Below are positions 9,517-19,698 of a stretch of DNA of 64,000 bases, piece after piece. The DNA is from Actinomycetota bacterium. Lineage in GTDB: Bacteria; Actinomycetota; UBA4738; HRBIN12. Position numbers and translations under genes: made by a program. Under the pieces are notes generated by a model. The model did not search any database and was not told the DNA's origin. It saw only the letters and a list, made by a program, of their open reading frames with translations. The DNA is taken from NCBI GenBank assembly GCA_026003015.1, contig BPGL01000001.1, positions 838,913-902,912 of the forward strand. Reading direction: 5' to 3'. How positions within the stretch are numbered: the stretch's first letter is position 1; every line of letters begins with the position of its first letter.

Positions 9517-10304
9517 GACGCCTGGGGACCATCGTCACGGTCGTCTACCTCGCGCTGGTGTACGCGTTCATCTTCTTGCCCGTCGCGACGCTGATGCTCT
9601 TCTCCTTCCAGGACGGTCTGGTGCCGGTGCCGCCGTTCCGCGGCCCGTCGCTGCGGTGGTACGCCTCGTTGCTCGCCAACGAGCGGATGACGGCCGCCCT
9701 TCGCAACTCGGTCGTCGTGGGCCTGGGCTCGGCCGCGATGGCGACGCTGCTCGGCTTCCTCGCCGCCTACGGTCTCGCCCGTTTCCGCCCCGCAGCCGCC
9801 CGGGCGATCCGAGCCCTGCTGATCGCTCCGATCGGCGTCTCGTACCTCGTCATCGGGCTCGGGCTGTCGATCGGCGCGAACGAGCTCGGGATCGGCCGGT
9901 CGCTCGGGCTCGTCACGATCGGCCACGTCGTGATCAACCTGCCGCTCGCCTTCGCGGTGGTGCTCAGCCAGATGAGCGAGCACCACGAACATCTCGAGCG
10001 CGCGGCGCGCGACCTCGGCGCCTCCGAGCCGAAGGTCCTCGGGCTCGTCACGGTGCCCGTGGTGCTCCCCGGACTGCTGGCCGCCTTCGCGCTGTGCTTC
10101 ACGTTGTCGTGGGACGAGTTCGTGATCGCGCTGCTCCTGTCCCGCTTCGACGTGACCCTCCCGGTGGAGATCTGGTCGGCGCTTCGAACCGGCCTCGATC
10201 CCGAGACGAACGCCGTGGGCACCCTGGTGTTCGCGCTGTCGGTCGGACTGCTGGCCGCCACCGCGCTGGCGATCGCGCGGCTCGGACGTCGCAGGAGCGC
10301 CTGA
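9513..10304 (+). CDS. potC: Polyamine-type ABC transporter permease (PotC-like)
   Basis: ATGA overlap with potB; DLGASEPKVLGLVTVPVVLPGLLAAF (EAA motif). Confidence 0.87.
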   Translation: MRRLGTIVTVVYLALVYAFIFLPVATLMLFSFQDGLVPVPPFRGPSLRWYASLLANERMTAALRNSVVVGLGSAAMATLLGFLAAYGLARFRPAAARAIRALLIAPIGVSYLVIGLGLSIGANELGIGRSLGLVTIGHVVINLPLAFAVVLSQMSEHHEHLERAARDLGASEPKVLGLVTVPVVLPGLLAAFALCFTLSWDEFVIALLLSRFDVTLPVEIWSALRTGLDPETNAVGTLVFALSVGLLAATALAIARLGRRRSA

Positions 10305-10305
10305 G

Positions 10306-11382
10306 GTGCGAGGCGCGCACGTCCGGGTCGAGGGCGTCTCCAAGCGCTACGGCGAGCAGGTGGCGCTGCACGAGGTCGACCTCGAGATCGACGCGGGCAG
10401 CTACGTCGTCGTCCTGGGGCCCTCCGGCAGCGGCAAGACCACGCTGCTGTCGATCCTCGGCGGGTTCACCCCGCCGACCACCGGCCGCGTGCTCGTCGAC
10501 GGCCGGGACGTTACGTTCGACCCGCCGGCACGGCGCCCGACGACGACCGTGTTCCAGGACTACGCCCTGTTCCCACACATGAACGTCGCGCGCAACGTGG
10601 GGTTCGGCCTCGCGATGCGCCGCGTCCCCCGAGACGAGCGACGCCGACGCGTGGAGGCGATGCTGGCGCTCGTGGGGCTCGAGGGCGCCGGCGACCGCGA
10701 CGTCGCGACGCTGTCGGGGGGTCAACGCCAGCGGGTCGCGCTCGCCCGCGCCCTCGTGGTCGAGCCACCGGTCCTCCTGCTCGACGAGCCCCTCGGCGCG
10801 CTGGACCTCAAGCTCCGCCGGCAGATGCAGGACGAGCTGGCTCGGATCCAGCGAACGATCGGCACGACCTTCGTGCACGTCACGCACGATCAGGAGGAGG
10901 CGATGGCGCTCGCCGACGCGGTCGTCGTGCTGAACGGAGGTCGGATCGAGGACCGGGGGCCGCCGGAACGCGTGTACCTGCAGCCCGGGTCGCGGTTCGC
11001 GGCCGGCTTCATGGGCGACAGCAACGTGCTCGAGGGCGTCGTGGCCGAGCGGACGCAAGACGCCGCGGTCGTCGAGACACCGCTCGGGCGCCTGCGCGTG
11101 CCGGCGGCGGCCCGCGCGGGCGAACGGGTCGCCGTCGCGATCCGGCCCGAGCACCTGCGGCTGGACGACGCCGGCGGGCTGTCGCTCGGACGGGGACAGC
11201 TGCGCGAGCGGCACTTCTACGGCACCTACCAGCGCTGTCGGGTCTCGATCGGCGAGCTCGACCTGCTCGTGTTCGCCCCGCCGACGGCGCGGCTCGCCCC
11301 CGACGCCGACGTGGCCCTATCGGTCGACCCCGCCGACGTCGTCGTGCTTCCCAGCGATGGGGGCGCGGGCACTACCCCCTAG
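10306..11382 (+). CDS. potA: Polyamine-type ABC transporter ATP-binding protein (PotA-like, with TOBE-like C-terminus)
   Basis: GPSGSGKTT, LSGGQRQRVALARAL, LLLDEPLGALD, THDQEEAMALAD. Confidence 0.92.
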   Translation: MRGAHVRVEGVSKRYGEQVALHEVDLEIDAGSYVVVLGPSGSGKTTLLSILGGFTPPTTGRVLVDGRDVTFDPPARRPTTTVFQDYALFPHMNVARNVGFGLAMRRVPRDERRRRVEAMLALVGLEGAGDRDVATLSGGQRQRVALARALVVEPPVLLLDEPLGALDLKLRRQMQDELARIQRTIGTTFVHVTHDQEEAMALADAVVVLNGGRIEDRGPPERVYLQPGSRFAAGFMGDSNVLEGVVAERTQDAAVVETPLGRLRVPAAARAGERVAVAIRPEHLRLDDAGGLSLGRGQLRERHFYGTYQRCRVSIGELDLLVFAPPTARLAPDADVALSVDPADVVVLPSDGGAGTTP

Positions 11383-11384
11383 GG

Positions 11385-12080
11385 TCACTGCGTGCCGGCG
11401 AGGAACCCTCGGTCGATCGCGACCGCGCGCACCGGAGCGCCGTCGGCCCCGGGGATCCGCAGCGGCAGCACGCTCAGGATCGGATCGGCGAGGTGGGCGA
11501 GCCGTTCCAGGCCGGTGAGGTTCTCGACGATCACGGCGCCGACCCCGAGCAGCTCCCGGTGCGCGTCGAAGCGGATCGTCGACAGGTCCGACGGCGTCGC
11601 GTCGACGTTCAGCGCGTCGATCCCGACCGTGCGAACGCCGGCCTGCGCGATCCGGCGCGCCGCCTCGGCGCCGAGCCACGGGTGGGCCCGGTAGCGCTCC
11701 GGGTCTTCGACGTAGGCCGACCAGCCCGTGTGCAGCACGAGGATCACCCCGGGCCGAAGCCGCCCGCGCACCGGTTCGAGGTCGTCCCACCCGATCTCCG
11801 CCTCCGGACCGAGGTGGCGGAGATCCGCCAGGACCGCGGGGCCGAGGAACCGATCGAGCGGGAGTTCGTCGAGCCCAGGCCCGTCGGGGAGCACGTGCGA
11901 GGGGGCGTCCACGTGGGTCCCGCTCTGCGATCCCAGGTGCAGGCGCAGGACGTCCACGCCGTCGCGCGCGATCGTCAGGGCCGGCTCGACCACCACCTCG
12001 GGGTCGCCGGGGAAGACGGTCATCCCCGTGCGGATCGGAAGCGACAGATCCACGATCGCGGCGCCGGCCGCGGCGGTCAT
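11385..12080 (-). CDS. Cyclase family protein (kynurenine formamidase-like metal hydrolase)
   Basis: ATG at 12080; DLSLPIRTGMTVFPGDP, SQSGTHVDAPSHV. Confidence 0.82.
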   Translation of the reverse strand: MTAAAGAAIVDLSLPIRTGMTVFPGDPEVVVEPALTIARDGVDVLRLHLGSQSGTHVDAPSHVLPDGPGLDELPLDRFLGPAVLADLRHLGPEAEIGWDDLEPVRGRLRPGVILVLHTGWSAYVEDPERYRAHPWLGAEAARRIAQAGVRTVGIDALNVDATPSDLSTIRFDAHRELLGVGAVIVENLTGLERLAHLADPILSVLPLRIPGADGAPVRAVAIDRGFLAGTQ

Positions 12081-12505
12081 GCGAGCCGAGCCGTGACCGA
12101 GAGCTCGACGTTGCCGGCGAGCGCACGGGAGACGGGGCAGCCCTCCTTCGCCTGGGCCGCGTGCTCGGCGAACGCCTGCGGGTCCAGACCCGGGACCCGG
12201 CCGTCGACCGTGAGGGCGGAGGCCGTGATCCCGGTGCCCGGAACGAACGTGACGGTCGCCGAGACCGACAGCTCCTCGGCCGGGGTGCCGGCCTTCGCCA
12301 GGCGTAGGGACAGCGCCATGGAGAAGCACGCGGCGTGCGCGGCCGCGAGGAGCTCCTCCGGGGTGGTGAGGCCGCCCTCCTCGCCGGTGCGCGCCTTCCA
12401 GGTCACGGGCAGTCCTCCGAACGCGCCGCTGCCCACGCGCTCGAGGCTGCCCCGTCCGGACTCGAGGTCGCCTCGCCAGATCACCTGCGCCGTGCTGTCC
12501 GCCAT
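12077..12505 (-). CDS. OsmC/Ohr family peroxiredoxin
   Basis: MADSTAQVIWRGDL..., TTPEELLAAAHAACFSMALS, AKEGCPVSRAL. Confidence 0.88.
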   Translation of the reverse strand: MADSTAQVIWRGDLESGRGSLERVGSGAFGGLPVTWKARTGEEGGLTTPEELLAAAHAACFSMALSLRLAKAGTPAEELSVSATVTFVPGTGITASALTVDGRVPGLDPQAFAEHAAQAKEGCPVSRALAGNVELSVTARLA

Positions 12506-12575
12506 CGTCGCCTCCGCCGTTCCAGCCGTCGCCGGCAGGCTAGGGGCCGCGAGCGATCGTCGGCAACCGCGCGCG

Positions 12576-14060
12576 TCAGCGGGTCTGCGGGAACCCCAGG
12601 TCGACGGCGGAGGTCCGCGGGTCGGGCCAGCGCGCCGTCACCACCTTCGACCGCGTGTAGAAGGCGATCCCCTCCGGCCCGTACATGTGTTGGTCGCCGA
12701 ACAGGCTCGCCTTCCAGCCCCCGAAGCTGTAGTAGCTCACCGGCACCGGGATCGGGACGTTGATCCCGACCATCCCGACGTTGACCTCGAACTGGAAGGC
12801 ACGCGCCACGCCGCCGTCGCGGGTGAACAGCGCGACCCCGTTGCCGTATGGGTTGTCCTTGATCAGGCGCACGCCCTCGTCGTAGGAGTCGACCCGCACG
12901 ACCGACAGGACCGGCCCGAAGATCTCGTCGCGGTAGCAGCGCATGTCGGGGCGCACGTGGTCGAGCAGGCTCGGACGGAGGAAGAACCCCTGCTCCGGCA
13001 CGCCTTCGCGCCCGTCCACGACCACCGTCGCACCCTCCTGCGGAGCGCCGGCGACGTAGCCCGCCACGCGATCGCGGTGCTCTGCGGTGATCAACGGTCC
13101 CATCTCGGCCTCGGGGTCACTCGCCGGACCGACGCGCACGCTCGGGATCCGCTCGGCGATCTTCGCGACGAGCTCGTCGGCGATCGAGCGCACCGCGACG
13201 ACGACGCTCACCGCCATGCAGCGCTCCCCCGCGGATCCGTACGCGGCGCCGACCGCGGCGTCGGCGGCCATGTCGAGGTCGGCGTCGGGCAACACGAGCA
13301 TGTGGTTCTTCGCTCCGCCGAGCGCCTGGACCCGCTTGCCGTTGCGCGTCGCCGTCTCGTACACGTAGCGGGCGACCGGCGTGGACCCGACGAAGGAGAC
13401 CGCCGCGACGTCCGGATGCTCCAAGATCCGGTCGACCGCGACCCGGTCGCCCTGGATCACGTTGAAGCAGCCGTCGGGCAGCCCCGCCTGCTTCAGGAGC
13501 TCGGCGAGGAACAACGAGGTCGACGGGTCCTTCTCCGAGGGCTTGAGGACGAAGGTGTTGCCGCACGCGAGGGCGTTCGCGAACATCCACATCGGGACCA
13601 TCGCGGGGAAGTTGAAGGGCGTGATCCCGGCCACGACCCCCAGGGGCTGGCGGATCTGGTAGACGTCGACCCCCGTCGAGACCTGCTCGCTGTAGCCGCC
13701 CTTGAGGAGGTTCGGGATCCCGCAGGCGAACTCGACGTTCTCCAGGCCGCGCGCCACCTCGCCGAGCGCGTCGGACAGCACCTTGCCGTGCTCCTGCCCG
13801 ATGATCGAGGCGATCTCCTTGCGGTTGGCCTCGACGAGCTCTCGGAGGTTGAACATCACCTCGGAGCGGCGTGCCAGGCTCGTCGAGCGCCACCCCCAGA
13901 ACGCCTCGGCCGCCACGGCGACGGCCCGGTCGACCTCCTCGACGCTCGCGAAGGCGACCTCGGCCTGCACCTCGCCGGTCGCCGGATCGTAGACGGGCCC
14001 CCGGCGCCCGGAGGTGCCCTCCACGACCTCGCCGTCGATCCAGTGTCCGATCGTCCTCAT
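12576..14060 (-). CDS. mmsA: Methylmalonate-semialdehyde dehydrogenase (CoA-acylating)
   Basis: ATG at 14060; ITPFNFPAMVPMWMFANALACGNTFVLKPSEKDPS, FVGSTPVARYVYETA, YGSAGERCMAVSV, YSFGGWKASLFGD. Confidence 0.9.
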   Translation of the reverse strand: MRTIGHWIDGEVVEGTSGRRGPVYDPATGEVQAEVAFASVEEVDRAVAVAAEAFWGWRSTSLARRSEVMFNLRELVEANRKEIASIIGQEHGKVLSDALGEVARGLENVEFACGIPNLLKGGYSEQVSTGVDVYQIRQPLGVVAGITPFNFPAMVPMWMFANALACGNTFVLKPSEKDPSTSLFLAELLKQAGLPDGCFNVIQGDRVAVDRILEHPDVAAVSFVGSTPVARYVYETATRNGKRVQALGGAKNHMLVLPDADLDMAADAAVGAAYGSAGERCMAVSVVVAVRSIADELVAKIAERIPSVRVGPASDPEAEMGPLITAEHRDRVAGYVAGAPQEGATVVVDGREGVPEQGFFLRPSLLDHVRPDMRCYRDEIFGPVLSVVRVDSYDEGVRLIKDNPYGNGVALFTRDGGVARAFQFEVNVGMVGINVPIPVPVSYYSFGGWKASLFGDQHMYGPEGIAFYTRSKVVTARWPDPRTSAVDLGFPQTR

Positions 14061-14117
14061 CGCGCAACCCCCCGCCGTCGTCGCCACCGATGGTAGCGAG
14101 CCCGCCAGACGGGCGGC

Positions 14118-15242
14118 TCAGACGGCCCGCAGCTTCGCGCTCGTCGGACGGCTGAGGGAGCCGGGCAGCACCACGACGAACCGCGCCCCGCCCCCGGGGC
14201 GGTCCTCCACGTGGGCGCTGCCGCCGTGCAGCTCGGCGAAACGCCGAACGAGCGAGAGGCCGATCCCGACGCCGCCGCGGGAGCCATCGGCCTGCTCGAA
14301 CGGCTCGAAGACCCGATCCTTGAGGGCGTCGGCGACGCCGGGCCCCTCGTCCTCGACGATGACGTGCACGCCGCCGTCGCCCGCGTCCACGCGGACCCGG
14401 ATCGGCGTGCCCGGTGGGGTGTGGCACCCGGCGTTGGACAGGAGGTTCTCCAGGATGCGCTCGACCTTCGCGGGATCGACCGAGACGAGCACGTGGTCAG
14501 CCTCGACACGGACCGGGTGCCCGGTGAGGGCGGGGCTCTCGCTCACGATCCTGTGCGCCAGCTCACCGACGTCGGTCGGTCGCCGATCGGGCTGGAGCTG
14601 CCCGCGCTTCAGCCGGTCGAGGTCGAGCAGGTCCTCGACGAGGCGGTTCGCCTTGCGGCCCGCCTGCTCGATCACCCCGAGCAGGTCATCGACCTCGCGC
14701 TCGGACAGCCCGAGCTCGTCGGCGCGACGGATCGTCTGGATCGCGCCGAGGATCCCCGCCAGCGGGCCCTTCAGGTCGTGGGAGACGGCGTGCAGCAGCG
14801 TGTTCTTCAGCTCGTTCAGCTCGCGCAGGTCGTCGGACTCCTCGACCTGATGGGCGATACGCAGCCGCTGGCTCGCGATCAGCTCCTTCAGGGTCGACAG
14901 CATCCAGACGACGAGAGCCAGGACGGACAGCCACATGAGCGCGTTCCATGACGGGACGATCGCGTCGGAGTCTCCGTAGCCACGGATCCCCGCCACCTGG
15001 GTCGCCACCGCCGCGAGGCCCGCGATCGCAAGCCCCCAGCGCCGTCCGACGTTCCAGGTCACGAGCAGCACCGGCATCAGGTACAGGGGGGCGAGGAACG
15101 CGCCCGGGCCGGTGAGGAGGTCGACGACGCCGGTCGCGACGACGAAGGTCGAGCCGACGGCCAGGACGAACCATGCAGGTCGGCCGTCGAAGAAGGCCTC
15201 GATCGGCAGCACGCGCTCACGCGCGGGGTCGAACGCACCCAT
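14118..15242 (-). CDS. Membrane sensor histidine kinase (HisKA-HATPase_c), orphan
   Basis: N-terminal TMs; HAVSHDLKGPLAGILGAI (H-box), NLLSNAGCHTPPGT (N-box), GGVGIGLSLVRRFAELHGG (G-box). Confidence 0.88.
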   Translation of the reverse strand: MGAFDPARERVLPIEAFFDGRPAWFVLAVGSTFVVATGVVDLLTGPGAFLAPLYLMPVLLVTWNVGRRWGLAIAGLAAVATQVAGIRGYGDSDAIVPSWNALMWLSVLALVVWMLSTLKELIASQRLRIAHQVEESDDLRELNELKNTLLHAVSHDLKGPLAGILGAIQTIRRADELGLSEREVDDLLGVIEQAGRKANRLVEDLLDLDRLKRGQLQPDRRPTDVGELAHRIVSESPALTGHPVRVEADHVLVSVDPAKVERILENLLSNAGCHTPPGTPIRVRVDAGDGGVHVIVEDEGPGVADALKDRVFEPFEQADGSRGGVGIGLSLVRRFAELHGGSAHVEDRPGGGARFVVVLPGSLSRPTSAKLRAV

Positions 15243-15336
15243 CGTGGGGTTCCTCGGCCGGCCTCTCCCCTACCTTGAGCCGGGTAGGGGGCGGCCCCAG
15301 CCCTGGGGTCGCCGCCGGCCGCGGGAGGCTCCGACT

Positions 15337-15936
15337 TCAGACGAGGAGCTCCCGCAGAGCTCGGAACGCCCGGCCCCGGTGGCTGATCCGATCCTTCTCC
15401 TCGGGGGCGAGCTCGGCCATCGTCCGCTCCCAGCCGGCCGGCTCGAAGATCGGGTCGTACCCGAACCCCCCGGAGCCGACCGGCGCCCGGCGCAGGACCC
15501 CCTCGCACACGCCCTCGGCCCATCGCTCGCCACCGTCGGGGAAGGCCAGCAGCGCGACGCAGCGGTACCGGGCGGTGCGTCCGGCCGACGGCACACCGCG
15601 GACGGCCTGCAGGAGCGCGCGCAGGTTCGCCTCGTCGCTCGCGCCCTCGCCGGCGAACCTCGCGCTTCGCGGCCCGGGGCCGCCCCCGAGCGCGTCGACC
15701 TCGATCCCGCTGTCGTCGGCGAGAGCCGGCAGGCCGAGCGCGCGGGCCGTGGCGTGCGCCTTCAACCGAGCGTTGCCGAGGTACGTCGCCTCGGTCTCGG
15801 CGACCGCGGGGAAGGCCGCGGGGTCGTGCGTTCGCACCGTTACCCACGTCACCGGCCAATCGGCGCAGATCCGCTCGAGCTCCCGAAGCTTGTGGGGGTT
15901 GCGCGTCGCGATCGCGATCGTCGCCGGGATCGCCAC
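15337..15936 (-). CDS. rdgB: RdgB/HAM1 non-canonical purine NTP pyrophosphatase
   Basis: IAIATRNPHKLRELERI, YLGNARLKAHATARALGLPALADDSGIEVDALGG. Confidence 0.93.
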   Translation of the reverse strand: MAIPATIAIATRNPHKLRELERICADWPVTWVTVRTHDPAAFPAVAETEATYLGNARLKAHATARALGLPALADDSGIEVDALGGGPGPRSARFAGEGASDEANLRALLQAVRGVPSAGRTARYRCVALLAFPDGGERWAEGVCEGVLRRAPVGSGGFGYDPIFEPAGWERTMAELAPEEKDRISHRGRAFRALRELLV

Positions 15937-15939
15937 GCC

Positions 15940-16662
15940 TCAGCCTTCCGCGAGCGCGCGTTCCTGCACGGCGGACAGCGCCGCAACACCCCGGGCGCCG
16001 AGCTCGAGCAGCACCTCGAGGGTCGCTCGGTCGAACGGTCGGCCCTCCGCGGTCCCCTGGACCTCGACGAAGGCGCCCTCCCCCGTCATGACGACGTTGC
16101 AGTCCACCGACGCGGCGGCGTCCTCCTCGTAGGTGAGGTCGAGGACGCAGTCGCCGTCGAGGACCCCGACGGAGACGGCCGCGACCGAGCCGAGCAGGAG
16201 GTCGTCGGGCGCAAGCCCCTCGGCGGCCAGCCGGCGTAGCGCGAGGGCGAGCGCGAGGTAGCCGCCCGTGATCGAGGCACAGCGCGTCCCCCCGTCGGCC
16301 TGCAGGACGTCGCAGTCGATCGTGATCGTCCGCTCGCCGAGCCGATCGAGGTCGACGACGCTTCGGAGCGCTCGGCCGATCAGCCGCTGGATCTCTTGGG
16401 TGCGCCCGGCGGGTCGACCGCGGGCGACCTCCCGGGGCGTGCGCTCCAGGGTCGAGGCGGGCAGCATCGAGTACTCGCCGGTGACCCATCCCCGGCCCGA
16501 GCCCCGGAGCCACCGCGGCGCCTCCTCGGTGACCGTGGCGGCGCAGAGCACCCGCGTGTCCCCCATCGAGAACAGCACCGAACCGGCCGCCCACCGCTGG
16601 AAGCCGAGCTCGTAGGCGACAGGGCGAAGCTCGTCGGGCGCGCGCCCGTCGGAACGCGTCAC
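15940..16662 (-). CDS. rph: Ribonuclease PH
   Basis: GTG at 16662; RSDGRAPDELRPV, GSVLFSMGDTRVLCAATV, EIQRLIGRALRSVVDL, TITIDCDVLQADGGTRCASITGGYLAL. Confidence 0.94.
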   Translation of the reverse strand: MTRSDGRAPDELRPVAYELGFQRWAAGSVLFSMGDTRVLCAATVTEEAPRWLRGSGRGWVTGEYSMLPASTLERTPREVARGRPAGRTQEIQRLIGRALRSVVDLDRLGERTITIDCDVLQADGGTRCASITGGYLALALALRRLAAEGLAPDDLLLGSVAAVSVGVLDGDCVLDLTYEEDAAASVDCNVVMTGEGAFVEVQGTAEGRPFDRATLEVLLELGARGVAALSAVQERALAEG

Positions 16663-17411
16663 GGCCCCACCTCCACGACGAGCCCCCGCCGGGCCACCTC
16701 GATCGGGCCGGCGAACGTCGCCGCCGCCTCCCTCGCGGATACCGCCGGGTCGAGGATCGGCAGCAGGTGGGTGAGGACGAGCCGTCCGACCCCCGCGTCG
16801 CTCGCGAGCTCGCCGGCCTGCGCCGCCGACAGATGGAAGGGGAACAGCTCCGAGGCGTTCTGATACGTGGCCTCCGCGAGCAGGACCTGCGCCCCCCGCG
16901 CGAGCTCCACGGCCTGCGCGCAGGGACCGGTGTCGCCCGTATAGGCCAGGACCCGCCCGCCGGCCTCGATCCGATACCCGAGGGCGGGCACGCCGACGTG
17001 GACCATCTCGAAGGGCGTCACCGAGAACGGGCCGAGCTCGAAGGGCTCGCGATCGCGCGCGGTGCGAAGGTCGTAGGCCTCGGCCATCACGTCGCGCCCG
17101 CGTTCGGACACCAGCAGCGCGACCCGATCGGGGAAGCCCTCGGGCGAGTACAGCGGCAGCCCCGGGGACCCGAGACCGCCGTAGTGGCGCGCGTAGAACG
17201 CCGGGATCAGGTCGAGGAAGTGGTCGGGGTGCCCGTGGGTGATCAACACGCCGCCGACCTCCTCCACCGCGATCCGCTCCTGCAGCCGGGCGAACGTGCC
17301 GGTCCCCGCGTCGACCCACAGGTGGAAGCCCTCGTGCGTGAGGAGGTAGCCGCAGGCCTCGCCGCCGGGGCCGGGCCAGGTCCCCTGCGCCCCGAGGACC
17401 GTCAGCTTCAC
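16659..17411 (-). CDS. MBL-fold metallohydrolase (RNase Z/Rv1339-like)
   Basis: GTG at 17411; THGHPDHFLDLIPAFYARHYGG, GYRIEAGGRVLAYTGDTGPC; placed between murI and rph. Confidence 0.88.
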   Translation of the reverse strand: MKLTVLGAQGTWPGPGGEACGYLLTHEGFHLWVDAGTGTFARLQERIAVEEVGGVLITHGHPDHFLDLIPAFYARHYGGLGSPGLPLYSPEGFPDRVALLVSERGRDVMAEAYDLRTARDREPFELGPFSVTPFEMVHVGVPALGYRIEAGGRVLAYTGDTGPCAQAVELARGAQVLLAEATYQNASELFPFHLSAAQAGELASDAGVGRLVLTHLLPILDPAVSAREAAATFAGPIEVARRGLVVEVGP

Positions 17412-18232
17412 GCGACCCCCCCGACCGGCGATGCCGACACCGCCTCGACGACCTCGATCCGCGCGAGCTCGTGGCCCCCGAGGAAGACCTCCGCGAGGGC
17501 CCGGAACCGGTCCGGGTCGCCCGTGGTGAGGAACACGTGGTGCGGCGGCTCGCTCCCGTCCCGACACAGCCCGTCGCGCAGGAGGGCCGCGTAGACGTCC
17601 TTAGCGGTCTCCTCCGCCGATGAAACGAGCACGACGTCGGGCCCGAGCTCGAGCTGGAGCAACCCCGCGAGCAGCGGGTAGTGCGTGCACCCGAGGATCA
17701 GGGTGTCGACCCCGGCGCGCCGCAGGGGCGCGAGGTAGGCCCGCGCCGCCCGCCGGAGCTCCTGCGACGTCGTGTCCCCGCGCTCCACGTGCTCGACGAA
17801 GGCCGGGCACGCCGCGGCGTGCAGCTCGGCGGCCGAGCCCACCGCGCGCTGGTAGGCGCCGCTCGCGATCGTCGCCTGCGTTCCGATCACGCCGATCACC
17901 CCGTTGCGGGTCGCACGGATCGCCGCGCGGGCCCCGGGATCGACGACCCCGACGACCGGGATCCCGTGGCGGGCCGTGATGTCGCCGATCGCGCTCACCT
18001 CCACCGCGTTGCAGGCGACGACGAGGAGCTTCACGCCCCGCGCCACGAGCGCCTCGGCCATCTCGAGGGCGAACCGCCGGATCTCGTCGAGGGGCCGCGG
18101 TCCGTAAGGGGCCCTCGCGTTGTCGCCGAGGTAGACGAGGGCTTCGTTGGGGAGCAGGTCGCAGATCGCGCGCGCGACGGTCAGCCCACCGACCCCGGAG
18201 TCGAAGACGCCGATCGGACGGTCGTCGCTCAC
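17408..18232 (-). CDS. murI: Glutamate racemase
   Basis: RPIGVFDSGVGGLTVARAI, YLGDNARAPYG, VVACNAVEVSA, LILGCTHYPLL. Confidence 0.94.
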   Translation of the reverse strand: MSDDRPIGVFDSGVGGLTVARAICDLLPNEALVYLGDNARAPYGPRPLDEIRRFALEMAEALVARGVKLLVVACNAVEVSAIGDITARHGIPVVGVVDPGARAAIRATRNGVIGVIGTQATIASGAYQRAVGSAAELHAAACPAFVEHVERGDTTSQELRRAARAYLAPLRRAGVDTLILGCTHYPLLAGLLQLELGPDVVLVSSAEETAKDVYAALLRDGLCRDGSEPPHHVFLTTGDPDRFRALAEVFLGGHELARIEVVEAVSASPVGGVA

Positions 18233-18236
18233 GCGC

Positions 18237-19172
18237 CTACCACCACAGCGAGGCCCCCACGCCCTTCTCGGCGACGCTCAGGTCCTCGGCCCACGCCTCG
18301 GTCGACAGGTACTTCCACCCGCCGTCGGCGAGCAGGCAGACGATGTCGCCCTCCTCGATCTCCTGCGCGATCCGCTGGGCGACGTGGATCACCGCGCCGC
18401 TGGAGATCCCCGCGAAGATGCCCTCGAGCGCCGTCAGCTCGCGCGTGGCGCGCAGGGAATCGGAGGAGCTCACCAGGAACTTCCGATCGACCTCGTCCGG
18501 ATCGAAGATCGGGGGGATGAACCCCTCGTCGAGGGAGCGCAGGCCGTAGACGAGCTCGCCGAGCTCCGGTTCCGCGGCCAGGACCTGGATCGCCGGGTCG
18601 TGACGGTGCAGCGCGCGCCCGACCCCGGTGAGGGTCCCGCCGGTGCCGAGGCCGGCGACGAAGTGGGTCACCTCAGGGCAGTCCCGCAGGATCTCCGCTC
18701 CGGTTCCGAGCTCGTGCGCCCGCGGGTTCGCCGGGTTGCCGTACTGGAAGGGCATGAAGTAGCGATCGTCGGCCGCCAAGGCCCGGGCGACCTCGATCGA
18801 GCCGTTCGTCCCCTTCGCGCCGTCGCTGAACACGATCTCGGCGCCGAACAGCCGCAGCAGGCGCACGCGCTCGTCGCTCGCGTTGTCGGGGATCACCACG
18901 GTCAGGCGATACCCCTTGCGCCGCGCCACCATCGCGAGCGCGATGCCGGTGTTGCCCGAGGTCGGCTCGAGGATCGTGCGCTCCGGCGTGAGCTCGCCCG
19001 AACGCTCGGCCTCCTCGATCATCGCCAGCGCGATCCGGTCCTTCGTCGACCCGGTCGGGTTCTGTCCCTCGAGCTTGGCCCACAGCCGTACGCCCGCCTT
19101 CGGGGACAGCCGAGGGATGCCCACGAGCGGGGTGTTGCCGATCGTGTCGAGGATCGATGCGACGCGGGTCAC
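18237..19172 (-). CDS. cysM: Cysteine synthase (CysM/CysK family)
   Basis: IGNTPLVGIPRL, GSTKDRIALAMIEEAE, EPTSGNTGIALAMVA, GLGTGGTLTGVGRAL; linked to cysO/mec genes. Confidence 0.92.
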   Translation of the reverse strand: MTRVASILDTIGNTPLVGIPRLSPKAGVRLWAKLEGQNPTGSTKDRIALAMIEEAERSGELTPERTILEPTSGNTGIALAMVARRKGYRLTVVIPDNASDERVRLLRLFGAEIVFSDGAKGTNGSIEVARALAADDRYFMPFQYGNPANPRAHELGTGAEILRDCPEVTHFVAGLGTGGTLTGVGRALHRHDPAIQVLAAEPELGELVYGLRSLDEGFIPPIFDPDEVDRKFLVSSSDSLRATRELTALEGIFAGISSGAVIHVAQRIAQEIEEGDIVCLLADGGWKYLSTEAWAEDLSVAEKGVGASLWW

Positions 19173-19252
19173 GCCTGGATTATCCCAGCGGGAACCGAAG
19201 GCACCGCGAGGGGGCCTTGACGCACACCGCCCGCTGGCCGGAAGCTCGGGGG

Positions 19253-19690
19253 ATGAGCACGCCCCTGCCGGGCGAGCCGCGGGACCACATGAACGCGCTG
19301 CTGCGCGTTCTGCTGCCGTTCGCTCGCGACGCGATCGGGGAGCACGGGGGCTTCTTCCCGGTCGGCATCTCGATGGCGCCCGACGGCGAGGTCGAGGTCG
19401 TGGACCTGCCGACGATCGAGCCGGCGACGAGCGCCGACGCCGTGCTGGCGGAGATCCGCTCCGGCCTTCGGGCCAGGGCCGAGCGACGCGAGGTCCTCGC
19501 GGTCGGCGTGGCCTCCGGGGTCCGCCTGCACACGCCCGAGGACGAGGGCTTCCCGCTGGGGATCCGCGTGGAGCTCGAGCACCGCGACGCCGATCCGATC
19601 ACCTGCGTCATCCCCTATCGGGAGACCGAGGTCGGCTACGAGTACGGTGAGGCGATCGCCTTCGTCGGCGAGCGCCGCACCTGGGTCTGA
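19253..19690 (+). CDS. Conserved hypothetical protein (145 aa)
   Basis: Intact ORF on the opposite strand between cysM and the cysO-like gene; codon-position GC consistent with coding. Confidence 0.65.
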   Translation: MSTPLPGEPRDHMNALLRVLLPFARDAIGEHGGFFPVGISMAPDGEVEVVDLPTIEPATSADAVLAEIRSGLRARAERREVLAVGVASGVRLHTPEDEGFPLGIRVELEHRDADPITCVIPYRETEVGYEYGEAIAFVGERRTWV

Positions 19691-19698
19691 GGGCTCCC